A stretch of DNA of 64,000 nt, taken from assembly GCF_000979455.1 (NCBI RefSeq), contig NZ_JJOY01000005.1, forward strand, positions 1-64,000, given 5' to 3'. This stretch comes from Methanosarcina sp. 2.H.T.1A.6 (GTDB lineage: Archaea > Halobacteriota > Methanosarcinia > Methanosarcinales > Methanosarcinaceae). Positions within the stretch are counted from its first letter, which is position 1. Every line of letters starts with the position of its first letter. The position numbers were made by a program, and so were the translations under genes. Below, in pieces: positions 1-8,906 of this stretch. The notes below the pieces were generated by a model, which was given only the letters and a program-made list of their open reading frames with translations, was not told the origin of the DNA and searched no databases.

Positions 1-6
1 ACTTCG

Positions 7-1062
7 TTACTCAGAGAAAGCTTGTAATTCCTTCCTTTCTTTAATGCCGTAATTTACAGTTATCCCCACTAAAAGTACAGCTAAAGAGCAGTACTTTTGG
101 ACAGAACTCCTTGTATATCTGTGCAAATCCTCCATAGAGTATGCTTTCTTCGCCAATTTGAATATATCTTCTATGATTGATCTCACAGGTCTGAACTCTT
201 TCCATTTGCTAATTAACTCTTTAAATTTTGCAATTATTTCTTTGTAGATTTTTATTTCTTTTTCAGTGTCTCTTCTTGAATCAAATATTTTCAGAGGATA
301 TCTCAGCATATTGAAAAGTTTCTTAAAATTACAGTTTTTCCTTGGGAAAATTAAAGGTACCACTTTGAACTCTCTGACAGATATAACGTAGTTTTCGTAA
401 GAATAGTATCCTCTATCAGCATAAACAATGTCTCCTGCTTTTAATATTCTCCGTCTTTTGAGTTCTTTAAGTATTTCGGGATAAATTTTAGTTTCTGGTA
501 CATTTGCTTCATTAATCAGAAACGCTAAAGGTTTCAATGTTTGGTATTCAAGTGCAAGAGTCAGTTTCATGCCAATGAAGAATCCTCTGTGTGTTGAGTG
601 ACCCCACTTGTATTCTTTATTTTCCAGGCTTTTTTTGGTAATCTTTTTTGCATGCCAATTCAGGTTAAGATTTATGTCAGTACTGTCAATGATAATGCCT
701 CTTGATCCGTTTTTTCTCTCAGGGCATAATTCGTTCAAGAGTTCAAAAACAAAATAAGTAAACTGGTTTGGTTCATATTTACTCAGAACGCCATAAATTT
801 CATTTTCAGTTGGTACTGAACTGATTTTTAAAAAGTTTCTCAAGCTTTCCCTTTCTTTTAATTCTCTGATAGAATAGGAGATTTCACAGGAAAAAAACAT
901 GCTCAGGAGTACAATTTTAATAGCAGGCACTGATTTCTGGAGGGGCAGAATGCCCCTCCTTGTGAGAATTTGCCTGCAAGATCTCAGATCAAAAACGTTT
1001 AATATTTCGGATAACAATTTCCATTTGAAATCTTCGTTTAGTGGTATAAGCGGAGCTTTCAT
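7..1062 (-). CDS. IS4-like DDE transposase
   Basis: A 351-residue DDE-type transposase. It has a first catalytic Asp block (GIIIDSTDINLN), a second Asp in GDIVYADRGYYSYENY, and a C-terminal block with R-S-I-I-E-D-I-F-K-L-A-K spacing that resembles the R(3)E(6)K part of the IS4-type YREK signature and supplies the catalytic Glu. The frame is intact and long enough to be functional. The stop lies 7 bases from the window edge, so the left end of the element is outside and terminal repeats cannot be checked. Two strong hairpins, one in the 5' part of the gene and one just upstream of it, may belong to the element. Family assignment is by motif only; IS4 or an unclassified DDE group are both possible. 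Confidence 0.85.
   Translation of the reverse strand: MKAPLIPLNEDFKWKLLSEILNVFDLRSCRQILTRRGILPLQKSVPAIKIVLLSMFFSCEISYSIRELKERESLRNFLKISSVPTENEIYGVLSKYEPNQFTYFVFELLNELCPERKNGSRGIIIDSTDINLNLNWHAKKITKKSLENKEYKWGHSTHRGFFIGMKLTLALEYQTLKPLAFLINEANVPETKIYPEILKELKRRRILKAGDIVYADRGYYSYENYVISVREFKVVPLIFPRKNCNFKKLFNMLRYPLKIFDSRRDTEKEIKIYKEIIAKFKELISKWKEFRPVRSIIEDIFKLAKKAYSMEDLHRYTRSSVQKYCSLAVLLVGITVNYGIKERKELQAFSE
939..959. repeat. Perfect hairpin inside the transposase gene
   Basis: GGAGGGGCA, a 3-base loop and TGCCCCTCC form a perfect 9 bp stem. It lies in the 5' part of the transposase coding sequence, about 105 bases inside the start codon. It could act at DNA or mRNA level, for example to limit transposase translation; that role is inferred. 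Confidence 0.6.
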
Positions 1063-1074
1063 AATATATCGCCA

Positions 1075-1097
1075 GAGGAGGATTGTACGTCCTCCTC
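1075..1097. repeat. Perfect hairpin upstream of the transposase
   Basis: GAGGAGGA, a 7-base loop and TCCTCCTC form an 8 bp perfect stem, 13 bases upstream of the transposase start. It could mark a subterminal region of the insertion sequence or block read-through into the transposase. No matching second end can be seen because the other end is outside the window. Confidence 0.55.
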
Positions 1098-1288
1098 AAT
1101 AAAATTTACGGTTTTTTAAGGTCTTAATTAGATTTTAGATCAAAAATAAGATGTACTTTTTTTGGGGAAACTATTCTCTGGCTTAATTGGCAGAAAAAAT
1201 GGAAAATAAGTTCCAGTTAAGGAGTGAGTTTAAGAGGACCCTATATTAGAAAGCTATTTTAACGACGAATATCAATCCTAATTTCCTT

Positions 1289-3595
1289 ATGCAAAACGAA
1301 GCCAGACTTCTTCATGTGACCGGCACAGTGCAGGGTGTCGGCTTTCGCCCCTTCATATATCAGCTTGCAAAACTCCACAGGCTTTCAGGACACGTGAAAA
1401 ATCTTGGAAACCATGTGGAGATCCTTATCGAGGGAAAAAAGGCAAACCTTGAAAGTTTCCTTAATGACCTTCCTGAAAAAAAACCTCCACTTGCCAGAAT
1501 TACGAATATAGAAATAAATACTGTCTCCTTTTCTGGCTGTCCGGAGTTCGTTATCATTCAGAGTGAACCCGGAACGTTTGAAAATTCCATAATTCCTCCT
1601 GATACGGCTATCTGTGAGGAATGCAGGCTGGAGATCTTTGATCCCTCTTCCAGGTACTATCATTATCCTTTTACCGTCTGTACAAACTGCGGCCCTCGCT
1701 ATACAACAGTTCGTACCCTTCCCTATGACCGGGAAAATACTACAATGGCAGATTTTCCTCTTTGCAGGGAATGTGAAGTAGAATATACTGATCCTTTCAA
1801 CCGGAGGCATCATGCCCAGCCTGTCTGTTGTCCGAAATGCGGGCCTGAACTCTGGCTTTCGGATTCTCAGGGAAAAGTGCTCGCAAAGAGTTATGAAGCA
1901 ATTGCAAAAGCTTCTGCCCTTCTTCAGCAGGGCTCAATTCTTTCTGTCAAGGGGTTCGGAGGTTTTCATATCGTTTGCAATGCCCGAAAAGAAGAGCCCG
2001 TGCAGGAGCTTAGAAGGCGACTAGGGCGTTCGGAGCAGCCTTTCGCGGTAATGGCAAAAGATACAACGGTTGTAGAGTCCTTTGCAGAACCCGGGGATTC
2101 AGGTCGGAAATGCCTCACATCTTTCCGCCGCCCTATAACCGTGCTTCCCAAATCAAAGGAGTTCAAACTGGCAGAATCAGTTTCTCCGAACCTGCATAAC
2201 ATTGGGGTCATGCTCCCCTATACAGGCACACAGAACCTGCTTTTTGACCTCATGCCGGATTCTGTATACGTTATGACCTCGGCAAACCTTCCTGGAAGGC
2301 CCATGGTTGTTGAAAATGAAGAAGCACTTGATAAACTCAAAGGGATTGTGGATTTTCACCTGCTGCATAACAGGGTTATTGCAAACAGGAATGATGATAC
2401 GGTTATCCGGGTTGTAAACGGAAAAAAGGCTTTTATCCGGCGTTCCAGAGGGTTTGTTCCTGAACCTGTGGAGTTGCCTTTCGAAGTTGGAGCTTCTGCG
2501 GGAGTAGGAGCTGAAATGAACTCGACAGTAACCCTTGCAAAAGGAAAATTGGCTTACATCTCCCAGTATATCGGAAATACCAGCTATGTGGAGACCTTCA
2601 GGTACCATTCTGAGGTTTTCCAGCACCTGGCCCGGCTTACGGGTATAGACCCTCTCAACTGGGGTTGTGACCTTCACCCTGCTTTTAGTACAACCCGTCT
2701 TGCAATAAGCAGGGGTGGTAAAAAAACACTTCAGGTCCAGCACCATTACGCCCATATCCTTGCCCTCATGGCGGACAATTCTCTGCCAGAAGACTCCAGG
2801 ATCCTGGGAATTGCCCTTGATGGAGCCGGGTACGGTAGAGATGGCACAGTCTGGGGAGGGGAATTTTTGGGGTCCTCGTATTTCGGATATGAACGCCTGG
2901 GAAATCTGCTGCCTCAGCCTATGCCCGGGGGAGACCTTGCAGTAAAAACCCCTTCCCGTATGGTTCTTGGTATGCTTTCCGGGAGGCTTGGAGAGGCAGA
3001 ACTGGAAAAACTTCCTCTTTACTTCCCCAGGGGCAGGCAGGAATTTTCTGCAGTTATGCAGCAGCTTCAAAGAAATCTAAATGTTACTATGAGCAGCAGC
3101 GTAGGGAGAGTGCTGGATGCGGCTGCAGCGCTTCTGGGCATATGCAGAATGAGGACTTATGAGGGAGAGCCGGCAATGAAGCTTGAGTCTGCAGCAAAGA
3201 AAAGTATTCACAGGCTAGATCTCCCTCTGGTTTTCAGAAAAGGGGGAGAATCCGGAGCCCATGTACTTGATACGACTGAGCTCCTGCTGGGGGTTTATGA
3301 ACTCTCCGGGGGAAAGTATTCCCCTGCTGATCTTGCGTTTGCCGTTGAAGAGAACCTTGCAGAAGGAATCTCGGAAATTGCCATCTCCCTCGCTGCGAAA
3401 AACGGTTTTGAAAAGGTCGGTCTGAGCGGAGGGGTTGCCTACAACGACCATATCACCTCATGCATTGCAGGAATTGTGAAAGAAGCAGGTTTTGAATTTC
3501 TCACGCACCGTTATGTCCCGTGCGGAGACGGTTGCATTTCCTTTGGGCAGGCTCTAGCAGCCGGGCTTAGAACAGATTCCGAAGGAACTCAATGA
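1289..3595 (+). CDS. hypF: Carbamoyltransferase HypF
   Basis: HypF makes the CN ligands of NiFe hydrogenases from carbamoyl phosphate, passing a carbamoyl group to HypE. All family domains are present in 768 residues, the usual length. There is an acylphosphatase domain (about 1-95, with VQGVGFRPFIYQLA), two zinc fingers of C-x2-C-x18-C-x2-C type (about 109-185), a YrdC-like nucleotide-binding domain (about 200-390), and a C-terminal Kae1/HypF domain with the metal-binding HHYAH motif. The start is the ATG just before the acylphosphatase core; no strong ribosome site precedes it. No other hyp gene or hydrogenase is in the window, so its targets are encoded elsewhere. Confidence 0.96.
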   Translation: MQNEARLLHVTGTVQGVGFRPFIYQLAKLHRLSGHVKNLGNHVEILIEGKKANLESFLNDLPEKKPPLARITNIEINTVSFSGCPEFVIIQSEPGTFENSIIPPDTAICEECRLEIFDPSSRYYHYPFTVCTNCGPRYTTVRTLPYDRENTTMADFPLCRECEVEYTDPFNRRHHAQPVCCPKCGPELWLSDSQGKVLAKSYEAIAKASALLQQGSILSVKGFGGFHIVCNARKEEPVQELRRRLGRSEQPFAVMAKDTTVVESFAEPGDSGRKCLTSFRRPITVLPKSKEFKLAESVSPNLHNIGVMLPYTGTQNLLFDLMPDSVYVMTSANLPGRPMVVENEEALDKLKGIVDFHLLHNRVIANRNDDTVIRVVNGKKAFIRRSRGFVPEPVELPFEVGASAGVGAEMNSTVTLAKGKLAYISQYIGNTSYVETFRYHSEVFQHLARLTGIDPLNWGCDLHPAFSTTRLAISRGGKKTLQVQHHYAHILALMADNSLPEDSRILGIALDGAGYGRDGTVWGGEFLGSSYFGYERLGNLLPQPMPGGDLAVKTPSRMVLGMLSGRLGEAELEKLPLYFPRGRQEFSAVMQQLQRNLNVTMSSSVGRVLDAAAALLGICRMRTYEGEPAMKLESAAKKSIHRLDLPLVFRKGGESGAHVLDTTELLLGVYELSGGKYSPADLAFAVEENLAEGISEIAISLAAKNGFEKVGLSGGVAYNDHITSCIAGIVKEAGFEFLTHRYVPCGDGCISFGQALAAGLRTDSEGTQ

Positions 3596-3690
3596 TGTCA
3601 GAAGCACTTAATTCCGCCGACAGGAAATTTATTTTCGCCCTTATGATGGTTCCTATCTGGAGCTTACTAATTCAACATACTGAAATTTGA
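3592..3690 (+). CDS. Possible 32-residue small protein overlapping the hypF stop
   Basis: A short frame starts at an ATG overlapping the hypF stop (ATGA) and encodes 32 residues with a hydrophobic stretch (FIFALMMVPIWSLLI). An AAGGA-like site precedes it inside hypF. The overlap and hydrophobic segment are compatible with a translationally coupled micro-protein, but length and composition alone do not prove coding. No family is recognised. Confidence 0.25.
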   Translation: MMSEALNSADRKFIFALMMVPIWSLLIQHTEI

Positions 3691-3753
3691 TCCGAAAAAC
3701 AGAAATACAAAATTAAATAAATGATCCATGCTTACATAGGAGTGGGAGCATAA

Positions 3754-4209
3754 ATGGGGTTAGGTAGTATACGGATTAGAGTGGTAACCAGCAGGGATGA
3801 AATCCTTAACCTGGAACACGGGGAGAATGCAGTGCATCTTGCTTTTAGGCCCTCGGACAGGGATCTTTTCAGTCTGGTCAAGACCTGTCCTGGAATTGAA
3901 ATTCTTCAGCTTCCCGCATCTTCCTATGATGGACTTTCTAAATTTATTAAAATGTACCTTACATCTTCAGGAATTCACCTGGTAAAGGGTGATGTCAGCG
4001 GGCACTGGCATGACCTTAATAATTATTTTGTAATACCTTCTTATGTGCTTGAAAAGATAAAGGAACTGGAGGTTCAGGGGAGAACTGAAGAAGAAATAAT
4101 CGGGGAGATAACAAGTCTCAGGAAAATCAGCCCTGATATGGTTCTTCACCTGCTTCATAGTTCTTTTCTTACTACATGTCCCGAAAGGCCTGGACTGAAC
4201 AAAATTTAA
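3754..4209 (+). CDS. DUF1699 family protein
   Basis: A 151-residue protein of the archaeal DUF1699 family, function unknown. Its core (IRIRVVTSRDEIL, HLAFRPSDRDLFSLV, CPGIEILQLP) closely matches the second copy at 14468-14875, so the two are paralogues. This copy has about six extra N-terminal residues and a longer C-terminus. GGAG-rich sequence lies just upstream of the ATG. No membrane segment or cysteine cluster is present. It sits alone between hypF and a convergent coiled-coil gene. Confidence 0.85.
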   Translation: MGLGSIRIRVVTSRDEILNLEHGENAVHLAFRPSDRDLFSLVKTCPGIEILQLPASSYDGLSKFIKMYLTSSGIHLVKGDVSGHWHDLNNYFVIPSYVLEKIKELEVQGRTEEEIIGEITSLRKISPDMVLHLLHSSFLTTCPERPGLNKI

Positions 4210-4273
4210 CCGATTTTAAACAAATTTTATGTAAAGGAAGTATTTTTGTAAAGGAAGTATTTTTATTTCGGGC

Positions 4274-5773
4274 TTACAGGCGTTTCCACCATTTCTTTGA
4301 GGCTTTCTGTTCTTCTATCTGTCTTAATCCTTCAGCTTCATATTTCTGCTGCATTCTGTACTTTCTGTTTTCGTCATTGAGCCTGGAAACTTCTTCTTCT
4401 TTGCTTACAAGTGTTCCTTTAATCTGTTTTATTAACTCGTCTTTTTCCCTGAGCTGCCCTGCCAGTTTTTCTTCTCCTTCATATCCTGAGAGTTGTTTTT
4501 CAAGCTTTTTGACTTTCTCGTTGCTTGCGGCAAGCATGGCTTCTAATGTGTTTATCGTTCTCTCTTTTCCGGTGAATTTCTCTTCAATACTCTTTACTTC
4601 CCCACTCTTTGCAATAACCTCTTCGGCAAGAATCTTAAGGTCCTTATCCTTTACTGAGATGCTTTCTTCAAGTTTTTCCATGGTCCTTTCTTTTTCCTGG
4701 AATTTTTCATGAAGTGCTCTTATTTCCTCAGCTTTTAGTTTGAGTGCTCTATCAAGGCTATTTCTTTCATTTTCTTTTTCACTCAACTCTGACTCAAGTT
4801 TTCCGATTTCCGTATCCTTATCGGCAAGTTTTTCAACGAATTCCTGAAGCTTTGAGTCCTTTTCCTGAATCCCCGTTTCAAAAACACTTATAGCTTCTTC
4901 TTTTTCGTTCAGTCTGAGTTTAAGTCCTTCAACAATGCTGCTGTTTTGAGTGATCCGACCTTCGAGTCCTTTTATTGCTTCATCTTTTTGAATAAGCTGA
5001 TTCTCCAGATTCTTTACAGCTTCATCTTTTTTAGCAATATTGTCCTCAAGGTTTTTTATTTGTTCGTTCTTTTCAACGATCCCCTTCTCAAGTTCCCCCA
5101 GGTTCCCTTCCTTTTCGAAGACAAGCTTTTCAAGTTCTTTGAGTTCGACTGTCTTGACTGTGAACTGTTCATCAAACCCTTTTATTTTCTGCAGGCTTTC
5201 TTCAAGCTTTATTTCCAGGTTTTTTAACTCGGTATCCCTGTTTGAGAGCTGGAGGTAAAGAGAAGTTATCTCGGCTTTTTCTTTACTTTCCTCCACTGAT
5301 GGAGTAAAAGAAAGATCTGTTTCAGGAAGATCTGTTTTGGACTCAGAGGCTTGAAGTTCTTTTTTTTCCGAAAGAAGGCTGATCTGTCCTCTTGTGTTTT
5401 CACAGATTTCAGCCCAGGCAAGAATTGATGCTATTGGCGTCATCCTCTTAAATACGCTATCTCCTATCTTGCAGCCGTAGACTTTACTGGCAATATAACC
5501 TTCCATGGTATTCAGATCAAGGTTCGGATCTCCCAGCCTGGAGTTTGTTGCATTTCCTTTTTTCGCCTGGCCTCCATTTTCCTGCAAAAAATTAACGGCT
5601 TCGGAAAATGTTTTCCAGGGGAGAAATGGCTGATTTTTCAGGTTATCAACGTAGATTCCATCTTCTTCAGCCCGGGCTTCGAAAAACTGCTTCCCGTTCA
5701 TGAGTGGAATCTTTACCGGATTTCCTTTTTTATCAAACTTGTTTTTTATTTTTGCAACAACAGGGTCTTCCAT
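4274..5773 (-). CDS. Coiled-coil protein with a small N-terminal globular region
   Basis: A 499-residue protein in two parts. Residues 1 to about 135 look globular, with the segments KIPLMNGKQFFEARAEEDGIYVDNL and MEGYIASKVYGCKIGD. Residues 150 to about 480 are a nearly continuous heptad-type, highly charged coiled coil full of E, K and L, with repeated phrases of the type 'KDxxIxxLExxL'. The C-terminus is basic (KKWWKRL). No membrane helix or enzyme motif is seen, so a structural or scaffolding role is likely but not demonstrated. It is convergent with the upstream DUF1699 gene. Confidence 0.75.
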   Translation of the reverse strand: MEDPVVAKIKNKFDKKGNPVKIPLMNGKQFFEARAEEDGIYVDNLKNQPFLPWKTFSEAVNFLQENGGQAKKGNATNSRLGDPNLDLNTMEGYIASKVYGCKIGDSVFKRMTPIASILAWAEICENTRGQISLLSEKKELQASESKTDLPETDLSFTPSVEESKEKAEITSLYLQLSNRDTELKNLEIKLEESLQKIKGFDEQFTVKTVELKELEKLVFEKEGNLGELEKGIVEKNEQIKNLEDNIAKKDEAVKNLENQLIQKDEAIKGLEGRITQNSSIVEGLKLRLNEKEEAISVFETGIQEKDSKLQEFVEKLADKDTEIGKLESELSEKENERNSLDRALKLKAEEIRALHEKFQEKERTMEKLEESISVKDKDLKILAEEVIAKSGEVKSIEEKFTGKERTINTLEAMLAASNEKVKKLEKQLSGYEGEEKLAGQLREKDELIKQIKGTLVSKEEEVSRLNDENRKYRMQQKYEAEGLRQIEEQKASKKWWKRL

Positions 5774-6550
5774 GCATGGGCCTCACAACAGTCTTAGTTT
5801 CTGAGATATAATAAGTATAACATTTAATAAAAGTTATGTTATTCTCTATTAATTTTATAGAGCAGAGAGTAAGTGATTTGCAAACATCAGATGTATTCTC
5901 CGGCATGCCAGGTTATTATCTGTAAGGAAGTTTTAGTTTGGAGGATCACCTGCACTGCCGAAAACTCAGGGGCATAATAAATGGTGCTCAAATGCCCAAT
6001 AAAAGGTTCTCAAATTGAATGATATTACTTAAAACAGTAGGCTGAGGGCCGGATCTCTATTATCCCCTCGATACTTATATATACTTTGTAACTGTGTGGG
6101 AGGTCAGTTACTAAATATAAATCTGGAATTTATATTTATAGTTAAATTTGGAATTCAATATCAGACCGAAAATCAACACCATGCTGGAAAATCAACGTCG
6201 TTGATACTATAAACGGGGCTGTTAATTTATCAAAGCTTGAAGGTTTTATAGGGGGATACTTCAAGAATTTACATGTTTATTTTTCAGAGGCTCTTTGTTT
6301 TTTATAATAGTGTTTATTATATTGAATAAATATATTTTTAATATACACAGTGATTTTTTTATCAGGGCCACCTTTCCAGCAAAGTTATCAGTTTTTCTGA
6401 TGACGGTTAGTATATCTATTTTTGAAACAATACTTAATTGCTTTCTGTTGGAAGAAGGAAAAGATCCGGACCTTTACCCTGTACATCTTCAGATGCAATA
6501 TGGAGTATCAATAATTGTGGAATATTATTTGTTGTGGAATATTACCCACG
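5774..6550. other. Long AT-rich intergenic region upstream of the mtp leader
   Basis: About 780 bases with no gene I can support. A hydrophobic 86-codon frame (6295-6555) exists but lacks a ribosome site and recognisable motifs. Long untranslated leaders are usual upstream of Methanosarcina methyltransferase operons, so part of this stretch may be promoter or leader of mtpC. Confidence 0.5.
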
Positions 6551-6735
6551 TTTGACAGATCCTACTAACTAATGCTGTATTTCCTCACAAAAAATGCATT
6601 GTAACGGCGTAATGCTGTTAGAATAATGAACAATGCCAATAGTCAAAAAACATCAGGTCGAACTTTGAATTGTAAGAGGAAAACAGAATCATGAAGCCCA
6701 TTAATACATTATAATATGTATTATTCTGTCAAATT
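6551..6735 (+). promoter_or_regulatory. mtpC leader, copy 1 of a diverged inverted repeat
   Basis: This stretch just upstream of mtpC matches the reverse complement of 11081-11261 over about 180 bases with small gaps. A 33-base core is identical (6679-6711 against 11105-11137), and similarity continues on both sides. Preservation of such a long non-coding block suggests regulatory content, such as promoter, operator or leader RNA. It holds the palindrome at 6702-6723. Confidence 0.8.
6702..6723. promoter_or_regulatory. Palindrome upstream of mtpC, candidate operator
   Basis: TAATACAT, six bases and ATGTATTA form an 8-6-8 palindrome ending 50 bases before the mtpC start. The arms are identical in the inverted copy (11093-11114) while the spacer differs (TATAAT against TAAAAA). 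Conserved arms with a changed spacer are what a dimeric repressor or activator site, or an RNA stem, would show. The Msr-type regulator encoded nearby is the obvious candidate binder; this is inference. Confidence 0.6.
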
Positions 6736-6773
6736 CGGGATATTAATGAGCAAATCTAACCAGAGGTATAAAA

Positions 6774-7568
6774 ATGGATGATCTACCAGAAGAAGTACAG
6801 GAATTAATTGAAGAACTTGATGAGGCAGCAGAAGATGAGGACGAAGATACAATCAAAGAGCTGACTCAGAAGCTTCTGGAGACCGGGGCTGATGTGGAAG
6901 CAATTACCCTCAAAAAACTCTCTATCCTGGTAATGGACGGCGAGGAGGAAATGACCCGGGGCTGGACAGAGGTGGCAATTCAGATCGGCATAGACCCTTT
7001 CAAGACTCTTATAGAGGGTCTCGCAGCGGGTATGAGTCTGATCGGGAAAAAATATGAACAGGGAGAAGCTTTTGTGCCCCAGCTTCTTATCGCTTCGGCT
7101 GCAATGTACAGTGGGATGGACCTTCTTGCTCCCTATATGAAGCAGGATGAAAACAGCAATTCAAAGCCCGTAACAGTCGTCATAGGAACGGTTGAAGGTG
7201 ATGTCCATGATATCGGGAAGAGCCTTGTAAAGACCCTCCTCAGTGCAAACGGTTTCAACTGCGTGGACCTTGGAAACGACGTACCTGCCTCCAGGTTCAT
7301 TGAAGCTGCAAAGGAGAATAAGGCAACAGCAATTTCCATGAGCACTCTGATGACCACAACCATGGCCGAAATGCCAAAAGTGCTCAATCTACTTGAAAAT
7401 GAAGGCATCAGGGACAAACTACTGGTGATGGTGGGCGGCGCTCCGATCACAGCCGGGTATGCAGCCCAGATAGGGGCAAATGTCTCTCCTCACGATGCAG
7501 CCAGTGCAGCCACCTGGCTGAAAGAATCAATTGTTAATTTCCCATCTGAAAGCGTGAGATGGGATTGA
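6774..7568 (+). CDS. mtpC: Methylotrophic corrinoid protein (MtpC-type)
   Basis: A 264-residue corrinoid protein that carries the methyl group on cobalamin between a methylated substrate and the coenzyme M methyltransferase. The N-terminal helical cap (about 40-130) is followed by a Rossmann-like B12 domain with the lower-ligand motif GDVHDIG (142-148, His145) and the downstream STLMTTT and VGGAPI loops. The first 35 residues are unusually acidic. It starts 50 bases after the conserved palindrome. The order corrinoid protein, UroD-like methyltransferase, MFS transporter, Msr regulator is that of the M. acetivorans mtpCAP-msrH locus for methylmercaptopropionate. MtbC- or MtsB-like roles are the alternative. 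Confidence 0.85.
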   Translation: MDDLPEEVQELIEELDEAAEDEDEDTIKELTQKLLETGADVEAITLKKLSILVMDGEEEMTRGWTEVAIQIGIDPFKTLIEGLAAGMSLIGKKYEQGEAFVPQLLIASAAMYSGMDLLAPYMKQDENSNSKPVTVVIGTVEGDVHDIGKSLVKTLLSANGFNCVDLGNDVPASRFIEAAKENKATAISMSTLMTTTMAEMPKVLNLLENEGIRDKLLVMVGGAPITAGYAAQIGANVSPHDAASAATWLKESIVNFPSESVRWD

Positions 7569-7641
7569 GCTTTAAACAGGTGTTTGAGAATTTACCTGAG
7601 AGTTAAAAACGCATAAACGGAGTAAAAAAAGGAGAAAAAAC

Positions 7642-8676
7642 ATGGTATCTGAGATGACCTCAAAAGAAAGGGTCCTTGCAATGCTCGACAGAAAACCTGT
7701 TGACAGGGTCCCGGTGATGACTGGTTCTGCTATGGTCAAGGAATATATCGAGAAGAGCGGGAGTTCCTGGCCGGACTATCACTGCGATGCAGAGATGATG
7801 GTCAATACTGTAAGCCTGATGCATACTGATGCCGGGCTTGATAATATTGTGCTGCCTTTTGGTATGTTCATAGAATCCGCAGCTCTTGGCCTTGAAGTGA
7901 AGATGGGAAGGATTGATATTCAGCCTTCGGTAAGGAGCTTTTTCAGCAAGCCTGAAGAGGTAAACTATGACAACTTCCTTGAAAATAAATATGTAAAAAC
8001 CACACTTGAAGCCATCAAACTCTCAAAGGAAAAGTATCCCGATGCAGCAATTACTGCTTTCCTCGTTGCTCCCATAACTCTTACAGGAGACCTCATGGGT
8101 GCAGAGAACCTTTCCATGCTCAGCATCAAGTGCCTCCAGAAAGAAAAACAAATGCAAAAAATGCAGGACTGGCTTTCGAAAGCCCTGGAGATTAACAGGA
8201 TCTATGCCGAGGCCTGTGTCGAAGCCGGAGCTGACATACTATACTATTCGGATGCATCAGCATCTCCTAACCTGGTGATGCCTGAGTTCTACTACCAGGT
8301 AGCTGTCCCTGCTGAAAAAGAGATCGGTGACTTTGTGCACCACCTTGGATGCCCCTGGGAACTTCACATCTGCGGAGATACTGTCCCGATCATTGAAGGG
8401 ATGGCTTCCACAGGCGCAGACTGCCTCAGTGTGGAACAGGCTGTTAATATGAAGGAAGCAACCAAGATTGCCGGGGATGTGCCTATTGTCGGAAATGTGA
8501 CTCCTCTCCTGATGGTTGAGGGCACGGAAGAGCAGATTATTGACGAAACAAGAAAAGGGCTCGACAGCGGAGCAAAAGGCAGCATGCTCGGATGCGGAAC
8601 CCCACCCTTGAGCACTTCAGACAGGATAAGGACCTGGGTAAAAGCTGCAGCTGACTGGTCCGCAGAAAATCTTTGA
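7642..8676 (+). CDS. mtpA: Methylcobalamin:coenzyme M methyltransferase (MtpA-type)
   Basis: A 344-residue zinc methyltransferase of the uroporphyrinogen-decarboxylase fold (MtaA/MtbA/MtsA group). In this family it moves a methyl group from, or both onto and off, the partner corrinoid to coenzyme M. The zinc motif His-x-Cys...Cys is visible as His242 and Cys244 (LHICGDT) and Cys318 (LGCGTPP). AAGGAG sits 7 bases upstream of the ATG. It lies 73 bases after mtpC and the pair is clearly one operon. Pairing with an MFS permease supports the MtpA assignment over MtbA, but substrate specificity cannot be read from sequence. Confidence 0.85.
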   Translation: MVSEMTSKERVLAMLDRKPVDRVPVMTGSAMVKEYIEKSGSSWPDYHCDAEMMVNTVSLMHTDAGLDNIVLPFGMFIESAALGLEVKMGRIDIQPSVRSFFSKPEEVNYDNFLENKYVKTTLEAIKLSKEKYPDAAITAFLVAPITLTGDLMGAENLSMLSIKCLQKEKQMQKMQDWLSKALEINRIYAEACVEAGADILYYSDASASPNLVMPEFYYQVAVPAEKEIGDFVHHLGCPWELHICGDTVPIIEGMASTGADCLSVEQAVNMKEATKIAGDVPIVGNVTPLLMVEGTEEQIIDETRKGLDSGAKGSMLGCGTPPLSTSDRIRTWVKAAADWSAENL

Positions 8677-8869
8677 GAAGCTCATTGTAAAAAACACGAA
8701 TAGACCTGTTTGAAGAAGAAAGCTGTCTCAGGAAGAGATCTATCTCAAGAATAATGGATTTTTTAGTATCTTTCTGAGATCAGAAACTGAGGTATCAGGT
8801 TTCAGGCTAATCCTTTTAAGGGTGCCTGATTCCAGTACCCAATTTACAACTTTGTTCTCTATGTTCTAA

Positions 8870-8892
8870 ATTATTATTATTATTATTATTAT
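8870..8892. repeat. ATT trinucleotide run
   Basis: About seven to eight ATT units end just before the GGGAG ribosome site of the MFS gene. Slippage here could change the spacing in the mtpA-mtpP intergenic stretch. Confidence 0.9.
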
Positions 8893-8906
8893 CGGGAGCG
8901 ATAGCT

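Noticed and set aside
6295-6555. 86-codon hydrophobic frame upstream of mtpC
   Set aside because: No ribosome site, extremely AT-driven composition, and its 3' end runs into the conserved leader repeat.
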